DNA from: Trema orientale
Taxonomy: Eukaryota; Streptophyta; Magnoliopsida; Rosales; Cannabaceae
Assembly (NCBI GenBank): GCA_002914845.1
Contig: JXTC01000163.1
Location: forward strand, 181,415 to 245,414
Direction: 5' to 3'
Length of the DNA: 64,000 nt
Shown here: positions 1 through 10,423 of the stretch, one piece after another
Numbering within the stretch: the first letter of the stretch is position 1
How the letters are laid out: the number at the start of each line of letters is the position of its first letter
The notes under the pieces: model-generated
The model's input: only the letters and a program-made list of their open reading frames with translations
What the model was told of the DNA's origin: nothing
Databases searched by the model: none
Translations under genes and position numbers: made by a program

Positions 1-618
1 CCAAATGTTGCCTAAAGTCATAATTTTCCGAACAACATATTTCAGGTTGGGAATATTTTATATATATATATATATATAAATTTTGTGTGTATGTGTGTGT
101 GTTTCTAATTGATGCTAAGCATGTCTCTCAAAGTAGTTTTTTATGTTGTTCATGGTAGTAAATTTACAGCTAAGATTTGTTGCCTGTGCTACTTGTGCAA
201 TCTTGATTTTAAGGGATGATATGTCAGGTGGAATCTAAGATTCAAAGAGAACGCTATGAATCTGATGATTAATAGATATCATTTTCTGTAATAAGCATTC
301 CTTCGATCATTTGAATTTCTTTTGGGTAAAAGACACAAACACCCGAATTTCCTTTTAACATTTATAGCCTCTCTTCTCTGACTCACCCTACATATGTTAT
401 TCTTCCGATTTGAGATATATCTATTTGGTGAGTTTCTTAAAAAAAATTAAAGATCAATTATCAAACAGACAAAAAAAAGAAAAAGAAAAACCTGTGATTA
501 CTTGTCTTCGATATTGTAATTTAAAGAAAGCATAATATTTTTGGTTTATGGAATTTGATTTGAAGGCCTAGATAGATATTAGCTCACGTAGTGGTCGGGT
601 GTTGCGGAAAGGGGAATC
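1..618. other. Upstream region of the left NLP-like copy
   Basis: No gene is visible. There is a TA microsatellite at 59-78. A 19-base block at 368-386 (CCTCTCTTCTCTGACTCAC) is identical to the reverse complement of 12628-12646, upstream of the right-hand WRKY-NLP gene. The inverted duplication therefore includes promoter sequence. The rest is AT-rich sequence without recognisable features. Confidence 0.6.
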
Positions 619-1829
619 ATGATAGAAGGTTCTCGATCACCCCCACCAACCCTGCCTTTGGGTAGTTGCAGAAGTCGAGAAATGAGTGCGATGGTGTCTG
701 CATTGACGATTGTCTGCGGTCTGAAACCAGATTTACAGACTCCACAGAATGCCATAGATGAGGAACTTGCAGAAGAAAATCATGACTGCTCAGGCACAGA
801 GGAAAGACATACTCCTACAGAAACGTTAGATTTACTACAGACCAATTCTGAGGCTTCCAATCCGGAGAATCCCCATCTAGATGCAAAGGTATCTGATGAT
901 CAGTTTTTTCTAAATAGAACAAATAATAATGGATTAAAGTCCATTATCCTTTTCAACAGGCATATTCCAACGACTACGTCGAATACCCGCCTCCACTGTC
1001 GGAGATTCATGAGGTCGTGAGAGTGGCCTGCCAATCGCATAGATTGCCCTTAGCACAAATTTGGCTTCCTGGTACTTATTTCACAATGCACTACTCCGTC
1101 CCTATGGGGAATCCCCTGGCGATGGATTTTCGGGATGTTTGCTTTAGACGTCCCTTGCTAAAAGGACAAGGAATCGTTGGGGAAGCTTTCGCGACTAGAA
1201 AGCCATGCTTCTCGACAGACGTAGCGTCTTATTGCACGGCAAAATATCCTCTGTCTCATTTCGCCAAGATGTGTGGATTGCAAGGAGCGATTGCAATCCC
1301 GGCCTACTGGACCAGATCCATTTCACCAAGTGATCATCGGTTTATTCCTGACTATGTCTTGGAGTTGTTCTTGCCCTTGGACTGCACAGACGTCTCAGAA
1401 CAAAAGAACATTGTTATGTCATTATTGTCTTTGCTAACTCTGCGTCTTTCTGTAGTTGATGCAGAGGTCCAACACAGTACTGGTACCGATGACTCGTTAT
1501 TCAGAAATGATAATGCAACGAAAACCTTAGATGGAAAGTTACAGGAACAGTGGAGCCGAGATGATCAAAATTTTATAGAGATTATGAGGCAAGCTTTACT
1601 GCATGATGCTGATAATTATTGTCAAGATAGCTTTACAAGCGTAGCTGAGAGTGGAACAAGTGAAGGCGTGGAAAAAACTACCGACTTACCTGCTGGTAGC
1701 CTAAAAGATGCCGAGAAGAGCAGTACTCAAGGTAGACGATTCAATAACGATAACACTAATTTTATTGTTACTAAACATATGCAATCTTATAGATCATACA
1801 TTGAATTAGTAAGTTTTCTGCAAGACTAG
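619..1829 (+). pseudogene. NLP-like sensor-domain gene, frameshifted, without WRKY, RWP-RK or PB1
   Basis: This is a degraded relative of NIN-like proteins, the nitrate-signalling transcription factors. The first frame starts at 619 (MIEGSRSPPPT) and the second, open to 1829, carries the GAF-like NLP region: [51 protein letters not shown] and EQKNIVMSLL. Homology with the right-hand copy (10424-12485) changes frame at about 940-948: the first frame gives KSII, while PFQQAYSNDYVEY comes from the second. A one-base deletion explains this; a short unrecognised intron is less likely. Compared with the right-hand copy it lacks the acidic [11 protein letters not shown] stretch, the whole WRKY domain and a poly-Asn insert. 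Near its end AGSLKDAEKS resembles the start of an RWP-RK domain, but the rest of RWP-RK and PB1 are absent. It is probably a pseudogene; an expressed truncated sensor cannot be excluded. Confidence 0.7.
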
Positions 1830-2483
1830 TGAAATATCTACCTAGGATATCTGTGTTTTAGGACAAGAGAGAGATGGTGGTATTCTAATTTATGGTAGAT
1901 TGAATTGAGTATTTTATAGATTTGGTAGTTATTTTCGTCAGGAGGAAAATAAAATAAAATCGAACAGTATAAGTTGTGATTTCACACAGAGAACAATACA
2001 GAAAATCACTTAAGAACGAGAGAACATGATAGGGAGTAATTGAGGGAATTTGACTGATTAAAAGTATGACAAACTGAGTTGGCTTCTTCGTCTAAGACAA
2101 ATATGTACATATATATTTTATATATAGAAATTAGGCAAATAAACCTTTCTTTTTGAGGAAAAGGCAAATAAACCTTTGGAAAGTGATTTTTAGTTAAAAG
2201 ACCTATGTTTTAAAACTATTTGCAAAATAGCTTAGCACGATCGAGCAGTCTATATACATACACGAGTCTGTCTACTGCATATCATAGCAGACTATTCTAA
2301 CCAACTAAAAATATATAAAACAACTCGGTTAGTTACAAGCTAACAACTAACTCTATCCTTATCTAATTCTGTATTTACGTCAACAGTGTATGTAAATATT
2401 TTTTAATTGTAACTATATTGATTATTTACAATTTTTATTATGTAACACCCTTAAACTCATCTAATTATATGACTGTTATCTAC
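1830..2483. other. Spacer between NLP-like and BED reading frames
   Basis: This AT-rich spacer is about 650 bp, against about 190 bp in the other arm. The last ~80 bp before the BED frame can be aligned with the matching stretch of the right arm, so the extra ~400 bp looks like an insertion. No coding feature is seen in it. Confidence 0.45.
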
Positions 2484-2765
2484 ATGATGCCAGGTACGAG
2501 TACTGGAAGTAGTCGGGGAAAACGAGATCCCGCGTGGAAATATTGCTTCCCAATTAAGGGCAATAGTCATGGCGTGAAATGTCATTTTTGTAACCTGGTA
2601 ATTCAAGGTGGAGGTATCACACGATTTAAGTTACATTTAGTTTCTAGCGATCCGAGCAAAAATGTCAAAAAGTGCCCAAATGTCCCGTATGAAGTAAAGA
2701 TCGAGGTGGAGGAGTGGCTAAAGAGAAAAGAAAACAAAAGAAAACAACCAACATGGATTGAATAA
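2484..2765 (+). CDS. BED-type zinc finger fragment (hAT transposase-like), left copy
   Basis: A short open frame encodes a single BED zinc finger. It has the order GKRDPAWKYCF, CHFC, then H and C in the pattern C-x2-C-x14-H-x12-C, followed by CPNVP and a basic tail. BED fingers of this type form the DNA-binding N-terminus of plant hAT transposases, and some have been domesticated. Here the frame stops right after the finger, with no RNase-H-like catalytic core or dimerisation domain. The start at 2484 (MMPGTSTG) is chosen where similarity to the other copy begins; the frame is open further upstream. It is about 84% identical at protein level to the copy at 9941-10234, with all zinc ligands kept in both. 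It may be a transposase fragment, a domesticated finger or a 3' exon of the neighbouring gene. Confidence 0.55.
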   Translation: MMPGTSTGSSRGKRDPAWKYCFPIKGNSHGVKCHFCNLVIQGGGITRFKLHLVSSDPSKNVKKCPNVPYEVKIEVEEWLKRKENKRKQPTWIE

Positions 2766-3989
2766 TTGAGTTTGGAATTGTAAACAACTGTACTGCTCTG
2801 GCTATAACCCTCAAGCTTGGGATGCCCTATTTGCTTGTATTTTTGGTTAATTCGTAATGATTTTACTAGTGGTTTTATATTAAAGGGTTCCTCTAATATT
2901 GTCACCCTTTTCTCTCCCCCACGCCCCTCTTAATAATTCATTAATGATAAAAAGTAACTTTGTATAAATTGACTTAAATAACCACAACTAGTATTAAATA
3001 ACTAGAATTTGTTTTCTCAAATAAACTCATCTTTCTTAGTACACCCTTGGTCACTGTCAAATTGTCAATTTTGAACATCTTTTATAGCATGTGATGAAAA
3101 AAAAAAGTAAACTATAAATCATTTATAAAATTAAGGTTTTTATTTAAGAATAAATTTAGAATTTTGGAATTGCATCCGTGCTTGACCTCAGTTAAAATTT
3201 TTGACTATGTCAAAAAGAGCAAGTGAAGTAAGCATGGCTGAGATAGGTGGTCGAATATGTTCGATTATGATAGAAATTTTTTGACGACTAGTTGAAATTT
3301 TTTTACTATAGTTAAAATGGCCAAGATTGACGACTAAACTTGTTCTACTGTGGTCGAACAAAATATTTTTGACTACTGTCGAAAAGAGGCACAACTAGGA
3401 TTCGGAAGAGCAATTTTGGCGAGGTGTTGCAGGTGTCGATGGCAGCAGAAAGAGAACTAGTTTTGGGTTAGTTGGAGAAGAATGTGTTTAAAAATTTATT
3501 AGATAAGGGGTATCTACATAATGAAAGTCAGTCCTGATAATATTTGTAGATGAGTCCATTTTTTCATCATGAGGACATTAGTAGATCCTCTATATAATTG
3601 TAAATAACCCTATATGAAATAATATAAATTGCTACAAATAATATTAAATAATTAGAATTTGTTTTTTTCAAATTAACTTATTTTTCTTAGCACTCTCCCT
3701 CAAACACATTTGATAAATCAATCACTCATTAGCATTCTCTCTATAAAATAACTAATAACTCGAGAAAAGAAGTTTCATTTAAATTTTACTAATGACCAAA
3801 TTTAGAATGAGTAACATTTAAAATGAGTGTGTTAAGAAAATATTTTATTTTTGTCACCACTTTCAGAATAGTTATTAAAGAATTAAAGTCTTAACACCTT
3901 ATAAGAAGCTTCTTAGCCCAAACAGCTGGGCCTCTAGACTTGTCTTCTACTACCTGGGTTCGCAAAATACGGTTTTTTTAGTGTTGTTG
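2766..3989. other. AT-rich intergenic region with repeat remnants
   Basis: No gene is seen. At 3190-3390 short phrases such as GACTATGTCAAAAA, GACGACTAGTTG and GACTACTGTCGAAAA recur in both orientations. This is typical of subterminal repeats of a decayed DNA transposon. Confidence 0.3.
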
Positions 3990-5090
3990 ATTTCATCTTA
4001 GTTTCTAGTTATTTGTGGAAACTAATTTGATTTATTATTTTTAATAATCATATTAACAAAATCAGTTTTTGATTATTATAAGAAACTAATTTAGTTTCTG
4101 GTTTCTAATAACAAAATTGATTTTTGGTTACCACTAGAAACCAATTTAGTTTTTAGTTTCTAATAATGAAATTGATTTTTTGGTTATTGCTAGAAATTAA
4201 ATTGGTTTCTAGAAGTTTCCAATAACTTCTCTTTCTTTTTTTTCCCCCCCCACTTTAACTATTAGAAACCGTTTGGTTGTTAGTTGCTGGTTGCTGGTTT
4301 CTAGTTTCTGGTTTCTGGTTTATGTTTCTAATAAAATTCCATTTAGTTACTGGTTTCGAGCTTCCAATTAAAAAAAAATTAATTATTAGTTTTTAGTAAC
4401 TAATTTTGTTATTAGTTTTGCAGAGCATAATTTTCTTATTAATTTTGTTGCCGGTTTCATAGTAAGTAGAAACTAATTTAATTTATGATTTTAGGTAATC
4501 AGCTTAACAAAATTGGTTTTTAGTTTTAGGTAGGAATTAAATTGGTTTCTAGTTTCCAATAATAAAATTAGCAATAAATCACTGTTAGAAACTAAATTAG
4601 TGTCTAGAAGTTTCCTATAACCTTTTTTTACCACTAGTTTTGTTAAACGTGGAAACCAATTAAATTACTAACTAAATTAGTTTCTAAATTTTAGCAACTA
4701 ATTTGGTTACAGGTTTTTAGAGTGAATTAGTTGTTTGAAACCACTAATTAAATTAGCTATTGGTTTCCCGTAATCAAGTTGATTACTAATTTTTAGTTTC
4801 TAATAACCAATGTAGTTACTATTTTTTTAAAAACGATATTGCTTCCAAATTGGCTTATGGTTTAGAAACCAATTTGGTTTTTTGGTTTCAAGCGTAGCTA
4901 GAAACAAGTTTAGTTTCTCTGGTAATCAAATTGATTTCTTGTCGCTGGTTAAAACGAATTTGATTATCAGTTTCAAGCATAATTAGATAGTTATCATTAA
5001 TTAAGGACTGTAGTTTTCTTTACCAGTTAAAAGATTGAAGTCTGATTATTGATTTCCAATAACAAATTATGTCACCAGAAACTAAAATTA
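3990..5090. repeat. Degenerate array of short palindromic GAAACTAATTTAGTTTC motifs
   Basis: About 1.1 kb contains a dozen or more variants of GAAACYAATTTRGTTTC, for example near 4081, 4135, 4192, 4467, 4526, 4588, 4672, 4736, 4863, 4905 and 5069. They are spaced about 50-60 bp apart and joined by phrases such as TTTCTAATAACAAAATTGAT. The motif is self-complementary, so it appears on both strands. The structure looks like a subterminal repeat region of a DNA transposon or a decayed minisatellite. No flanking ends were found. Confidence 0.6.
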
Positions 5091-5644
5091 AAAAAAATAT
5101 ATGTATATCTTGACATACATAATTACAAGCTAACACTATAATTAAGAATCTCCAAATATCAGTTTCGTCATGACAGAGTAATTATCTGATAGTTCAATAC
5201 CAAATTATTCAATGTACATTAAGAAACGATCAAATATTTTATAATTCGTTCCTTCATTTTATAACTCGTTCCTTCGTGACTGTGCAACATATTTGACCTT
5301 GAAGATATCTCGCGAGATCCAAGATTTCATAGAATTGCAGAAACGTTCGACTATAATGGATGCCTCGTTTCTTTGATACAATTTCGTAGCTTCCATACAA
5401 GTGTTCGCATCCAATACTAGACCTATTTTATTCCTCGAGAAAGAAAAATCCTAAATCCAATTTAGGAAATTAGCAACCTTCTTAGCCATAAGAAATAATC
5501 CATACAAATTCAAACCAAAAAATAAAAATGAAGCCAAAGTTGAAGCACCCAACAACGAAAATTGTGACTAACCTTCTTAAGGTTGCTAAATTCGACATAA
5601 CTGTAGCCGAGGGAGCATCGTGAGACGTCACCAGTAAAGAAAAT

Positions 5645-6035
5645 GGAGAGAAAAAAAAATTAGGAGGGAAAGAAAATATGTAGGATGGAAAAGAAAGTGT
5701 CTTTCCTCTATTGTTGTTTGGTATGTAAGGAGGAAAGAAAATTAGTTTATTTTAAAATGACTATTTTGCCTTTATTGTTAAAATTTTAAAATTAATGTAT
5801 AAAGTTATTTTGGTAAATTCACTTTTATACATTAATAAAAAATTTTCCTTCTCCTTTTCTCCTCATTTTTGGGAGGAAATTTTTTGTGTGGGACCCACTA
5901 TTCTTTTCCCTCCCCTTTTCCTTGTCTTTTTCTCTTCCCTTCCTTTTTCCCTCCTACTAAACAACCCAACTTTTTTGTTTCCATCTATTTTTTCCTCAAA
6001 CTTTTTCCTTCCTACCAAACATAACCTTAAAGTCA
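5645..6035. mobile_element. MITE-like fold-back element
   Basis: Purine-rich sequence on the left (AGGAGGGAAAGAAAATATG, TTTGGTATGTAAGGAGGAAAG) faces its pyrimidine-rich counterpart on the right (CCTCCTACTAAACAACCC, CCTTCCTACCAAACATAACC). This fits an old MITE with long imperfect inverted ends. The bounds are approximate and no clear target-site duplication was found. Confidence 0.4.
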
Positions 6036-7236
6036 CAACCTGGATGGTCTGTGTCATTTGCCTTGCCTTCGTTTTTGTTTGCAATGGCTTTTATAGTTAG
6101 AAAGGAATGAATGTATATATTTGTAATTGCTTCTTGAGCTTGCTTGTTTTAATTTTGTATTTCGGGAAAAATCATAGACAGGTGGCAATAAATTCTCTCT
6201 CTCTTCCTTGCTTTGTAAAATCTCAACCGAAATTTATATGTCTTTGAATACTCCTTATAAAACAAGAGCCATGAAATAATAATCTTAAGGAGAACGGGGT
6301 GGTATAATGTAAGCAATTGATTTGCAAAGAATAAGAAGAAGAAAAAAGATGGAGTTATGGAGAGAAGAGGTAAAAAGAGATAAAATTTCTTGAGAGAAGG
6401 TACTATTACAACAGTCGTGAGACACCTAATCAACCATCCATTTCAATCAAATGGTTAAAATTTTGTTTCTTATGGGTGGGAAAAAAAAAAGACTCAAAAC
6501 AAAATTTCATTGCACAAAAATTGACATCTACTTTACCTAAAATTTTCCCAAAAAGACATTCATTTTTAAGTAAATTCATGGATCATAAGGATCAAGCATA
6601 ATCGTATTTTTCACAAAAGGGACAACACCACTTTGAAGATGGTAACCAGAGCTATTAGAGGCCAAAGCATCCCCAGGCACAGAGAAACTGTTACAAGATC
6701 TAGAAATTAATTTTTTTTTTTNTTTTTTTTAAACATAAAACATAACAGAAAAAATATTCCTTATCAAATATTTACAAAACACATAGAGTCTGAGCCATAA
6801 TTATAACTAAAATATTTTATTCTGGAAAATACTATACAGTCTGGCTATATGTATATTGTACAACTAGAACTTAGTCAGCTCACTGGTTTACCTTCTCCTT
6901 CCCTTTACCTACAACATAACAGTATTTGATAAGCTACTAAGCTTAGTAAGGCAGTAAAATAGGCATAACTGAAAGATAAGTCACAATCAGTACTTAACAT
7001 CTAATCCAATTATAACAGTATTAAAATGGCTTAGTCCTCAGTTAAATGATTTGCACAGCACCAAAAAAAAAAAAATCACTAGCAAAAAGAATAATTCATA
7101 TGGTATAATAATTCAGTAAAACCAGTACATTAATAAAATACACATATTGCTAGCCTGGCTCATAGTGGCTCACACTGGAGACTAAATCGATATTTATTAA
7201 CTTAGTGACCCTGCTTCGAGGTATCACTTACAATTT
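6036..7236. other. AT-rich intergenic sequence with ambiguous base
   Basis: No gene is seen. A poly-T run at 6711-6730 contains the single N at 6722, so homopolymer length there is uncertain. Confidence 0.4.
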
Positions 7237-7415
7237 TACGACCCATTATTTTGGCATCATATTTTAATCATATTAATGATTCTATAATTTTGGCATCGCA
7301 TTCAACTTATAGTAACGACCAAATAACTTCAGCATCGTACTCGATTTATAGTAACGATCCGATAACTTCGACATCATACTCTATACCCTATTGCGATCCA
7401 ATACTTCGGTGCCAC
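7237..7415. repeat. Minisatellite, about 39-bp unit, about 4 copies
   Basis: Successive units start ACGACCCATTATTTTGGC, then a diverged unit (ATGATTCTATAATTTTGGC), ACGACCAAATAACTTCAGC, ACGATCCGATAACTTCGAC and CGATCCAATACTTCGG. Each has the core TTCRGCATCRTACTC followed by TTATAGTAA. The period is close to 39 bp, so one frame stays open through it (repeated SYSIYSND), but I see no reason to call it a gene. Confidence 0.7.
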
Positions 7416-9940
7416 TTACTCCAGGCTTTCAACATGTGACATTCAACGTGTATGCTAATGAATTTGTGCATACGTATTAAGGGATAGTTATTAACACAAT
7501 TAAACAGTGATAGAAGTCAATACTAAAATGTCGTAGACAAACAACTACACTTACAGTACTTGGTGTTCTATACTGGCATTTCCTTTCTCTTCTAGAGTTT
7601 TTTGTACCTGCCTTTTACTATATATCAAATGCAGTACTAAGTATTAATTTTGAGAAACCACTGAGCTTACATTCAATCTATGGTTCAATATGAGGTGATT
7701 GACAAAACTCAAATGTCCGGGTAAGTTGCGTACTATACTCAAAACTTAATTCAAACTTTAGCCTCTTTTAAGTTGGGAAATTTCACTATCTAGATTTCAA
7801 ACATATGATTGAATTAGAATTGTTAGAGTTCTAATAAAATATCAAAACTTTATCTCAAAATCAAATACCAACATGGTTTATACATCATTGGAAGCTAAGG
7901 AAAATACTTAATTTAGTAACTCATTTGGAATAAAATTCATTTTTATTTATTTATTGGCTTATTTGAAATAATTCCAAATGAAATTATAAATAGGAAACTA
8001 ATTTAGTTATAAAACTCATATGTAACTTGGTCACAAACTCTAATACCACATTTTCAGTCAAAATAAGTATTTTTCTAGGTTTTACCCCACTTTTGTTATT
8101 TTTGTATCTTTTTATTTGCAAAAGCTATTAGGTGGCATCTTATCATATTGAAAAGCTTGATCAGTCTACTATTTTAAAAAAATATCATTGGGCCTTAGTT
8201 TGTATGAAAATATGCTGCCATTTTCAGTATTTCACAAACTGTCTTTTATCTTCCTGGATAGATTCGATTCCAGTTGCAAAAATCAAAATGCACTCATTAT
8301 TTATCATAAAAATGTAAGTGATCTCAAATTTTAAATTTTATTAAGTCTAATATAATCTTATAAAATTTCAAAACAAAATTCAACTATTTAAATATTTTTT
8401 AAGATAAAATTCTTTAATGTTCGGGGTTAAAACTGAAAAGGCTGATTCGATGTTTGTATTTTGTCGAGGGCATACTTCTAATCTAGGCTTAGAAATTGTT
8501 CCAAAAAGTCATCACATCATTTTAGATTCTTCTATTTAATCCAGTGACATATTGTAGTTTAGGCCATTTTCAAGCTTTAACATTTACCAACTTAGTTTAT
8601 TTTATTATTTTCTATCTCATAAACTATATGCAAGGCCTCTGACACATTTTAGACATCATCAAGTATGAAAATAATCATCAATACCACACTCACTTACATT
8701 TATTACAAATCATAGCTTATAGCCTTAAATAACATCCATGATTAATAAAAATCACAAAGTTTAGTATCTTTACCTTTGTGGTTTCTTCCAAACTTTATAC
8801 CACCACCACAAGATAATCACCTCTACTCTTCAACATTCTTCGATTATGCACTTCATCATAAATAAAGCTAAATTATCACAACAAGCCTCTAAGATTAAGA
8901 TTTAAAATTAAACTCTTAAAAATAATTCAAGAACTCATCTTGGATCACTTGAAAACTATACTTGCATGTCTTGTCTATAATCCTTGGATGACTCTAGTTC
9001 TCACATATGATGAACTACTCTGGTTGAGACAAAGAAAAGAGAAAGATGAGAGGATTTTAGAACTTTGAAGAAGAAATGCATGCAAATGAGACTTTGGTCA
9101 AACCTTGGTCCCTTAACCTCTTTTGCTGAACCAAATGGGAGGGCTTCAGCTCCCTTTGAGGCTTTTTAATAATACCAAATAATCATTCCTTTGATATTTG
9201 CATACTAACCTTTGCTACTTGTCACCGTTGTCTAACTTTTGTCTCCTATTTGTTTAATATTTAACTCTCTACTAAGCTTCATCCCTGTTGGTCTAAGCTC
9301 AATTATATATAATATTCCTCAATAATAAAATACTAGAGTTCAGCTCCTTTATAGAATTAAAATCTCAGTTTTAATTTTTATTCTGCAATTTCGTCCTTAT
9401 ATTTTTTTTTCCAGTCTTACTGTTTATTCGTTTTATTTCCGAATTTCACTAAATTCGAACCACAAGACCAATATTATATTCTTAATATATTTATAGCCTT
9501 AAATTATCAAAATTCTATAAAATATCCTTAGGTCAAAGTACAGACCGTTTAATAGATCGCATTACGTTTAACTGCCGCTTTTCATAAGACCAACATTCAA
9601 AACGTCTAACGAATTAGATAATTTACTATTTTCAAAACTTAGACTTGCCAATTAATCACCACTTAAAACCTCAATTTCACCAATTTAGGAATTATAGCTC
9701 CCCGAGCTACCGATTCCTTATGATTTTACTGATAATTCATGGAATCCAGCCCCATGAATTTTATGTGTGCCATAATATTCGCAGAAAATTAATTTCATTA
9801 ATAATTTAAAATAAACAGAGAATTTAGAAAATCTACAATCATCGTGGTAGATTTCCAAAAAAACCGAATCGTAACACATTCCAGACTTTGAGGCACTTGG
9901 CGAAAGCAATAGATTCGATTGCAATTCTGGAATCTGTCAA
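7416..9940. other. Gene-free sequence between the arms, probably old retroelement
   Basis: About 2.5 kb lacks any long reading frame. Its even, moderately complex sequence, for example the CTCCCCGAGCTACCGATTCC stretch near 9700, gives the impression of an old LTR-type sequence in minus orientation. No terminal repeats, primer-binding site or target-site duplication could be shown, so this is only an impression. Confidence 0.25.
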
Positions 9941-10234
9941 TTAAATCCATGACAGTTGTTTTCTTTTGTTATCCTTTCTCCTTATCCACTCCTCCACCTC
10001 GACCTTTATTTCGTGTGGCACATTTGGACACTTTTTGACATTTTTGCTTGGATCGCTAGAAGCTAAATGTAACTTAAATCGCGTGATACCTCCACCTTGA
10101 ATCACCAGGTTACAAAAGCGACATTTGACGCCATGACTATTTCCCTCAATCGAAAAGCAATATTTCCATGTAGGATCTCGTTTTCCTCGACTACTTCCAG
10201 TACTCTTACCTGACATTGCATATATGATGGCCAT
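9941..10234 (-). CDS. BED-type zinc finger fragment (hAT transposase-like), right copy
   Basis: This is the inverted-repeat partner of 2484-2765 and has the same layout: GKRDPTWKYCF, CRFC, then H and C at BED spacing, followed by CPNVP and a Lys/Arg-rich end. It lies 190 bp downstream of the WRKY-NLP gene on the same strand, as the left copy lies downstream of its NLP-like gene. The start used (MAIIYAMSGK) is the upstream in-frame ATG; MSGK may be the real one. About 15 of 91 aligned residues differ from the left copy, none of them zinc ligands. Both arms kept an intact frame while the neighbouring NLP-like region diverged further. That suggests constraint or recent conversion, but it could be chance. 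Confidence 0.55.
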   Translation of the reverse strand: MAIIYAMSGKSTGSSRGKRDPTWKYCFSIEGNSHGVKCRFCNLVIQGGGITRFKLHLASSDPSKNVKKCPNVPHEIKVEVEEWIRRKDNKRKQLSWI

Positions 10235-10423
10235 ATAACATCTTGAGTTGTTTAGGGGTATGTCGTATAAGTTACAAAGTCAAGTTAATTACAATATATA
10301 TATTAAAAAAAAAAAAAAAACCTAACATATTCTATTGCATTCAGTTTTATTTTATTCTCTTGTGCCAGAAGCATAATTTCTAGTTAGATGTATATTTCTA
10401 CTTGACTGCATCTAAATACAATA

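Noticed and set aside
5795-6100. Phe/Leu-rich 101-codon frame like a membrane protein
   Set aside because: It is the translation of the pyrimidine-rich arm of a MITE-like fold-back.
7251-7439. 62-codon frame with SYSIYSND repeats
   Set aside because: It is the product of a 39-bp minisatellite whose unit is divisible by three.
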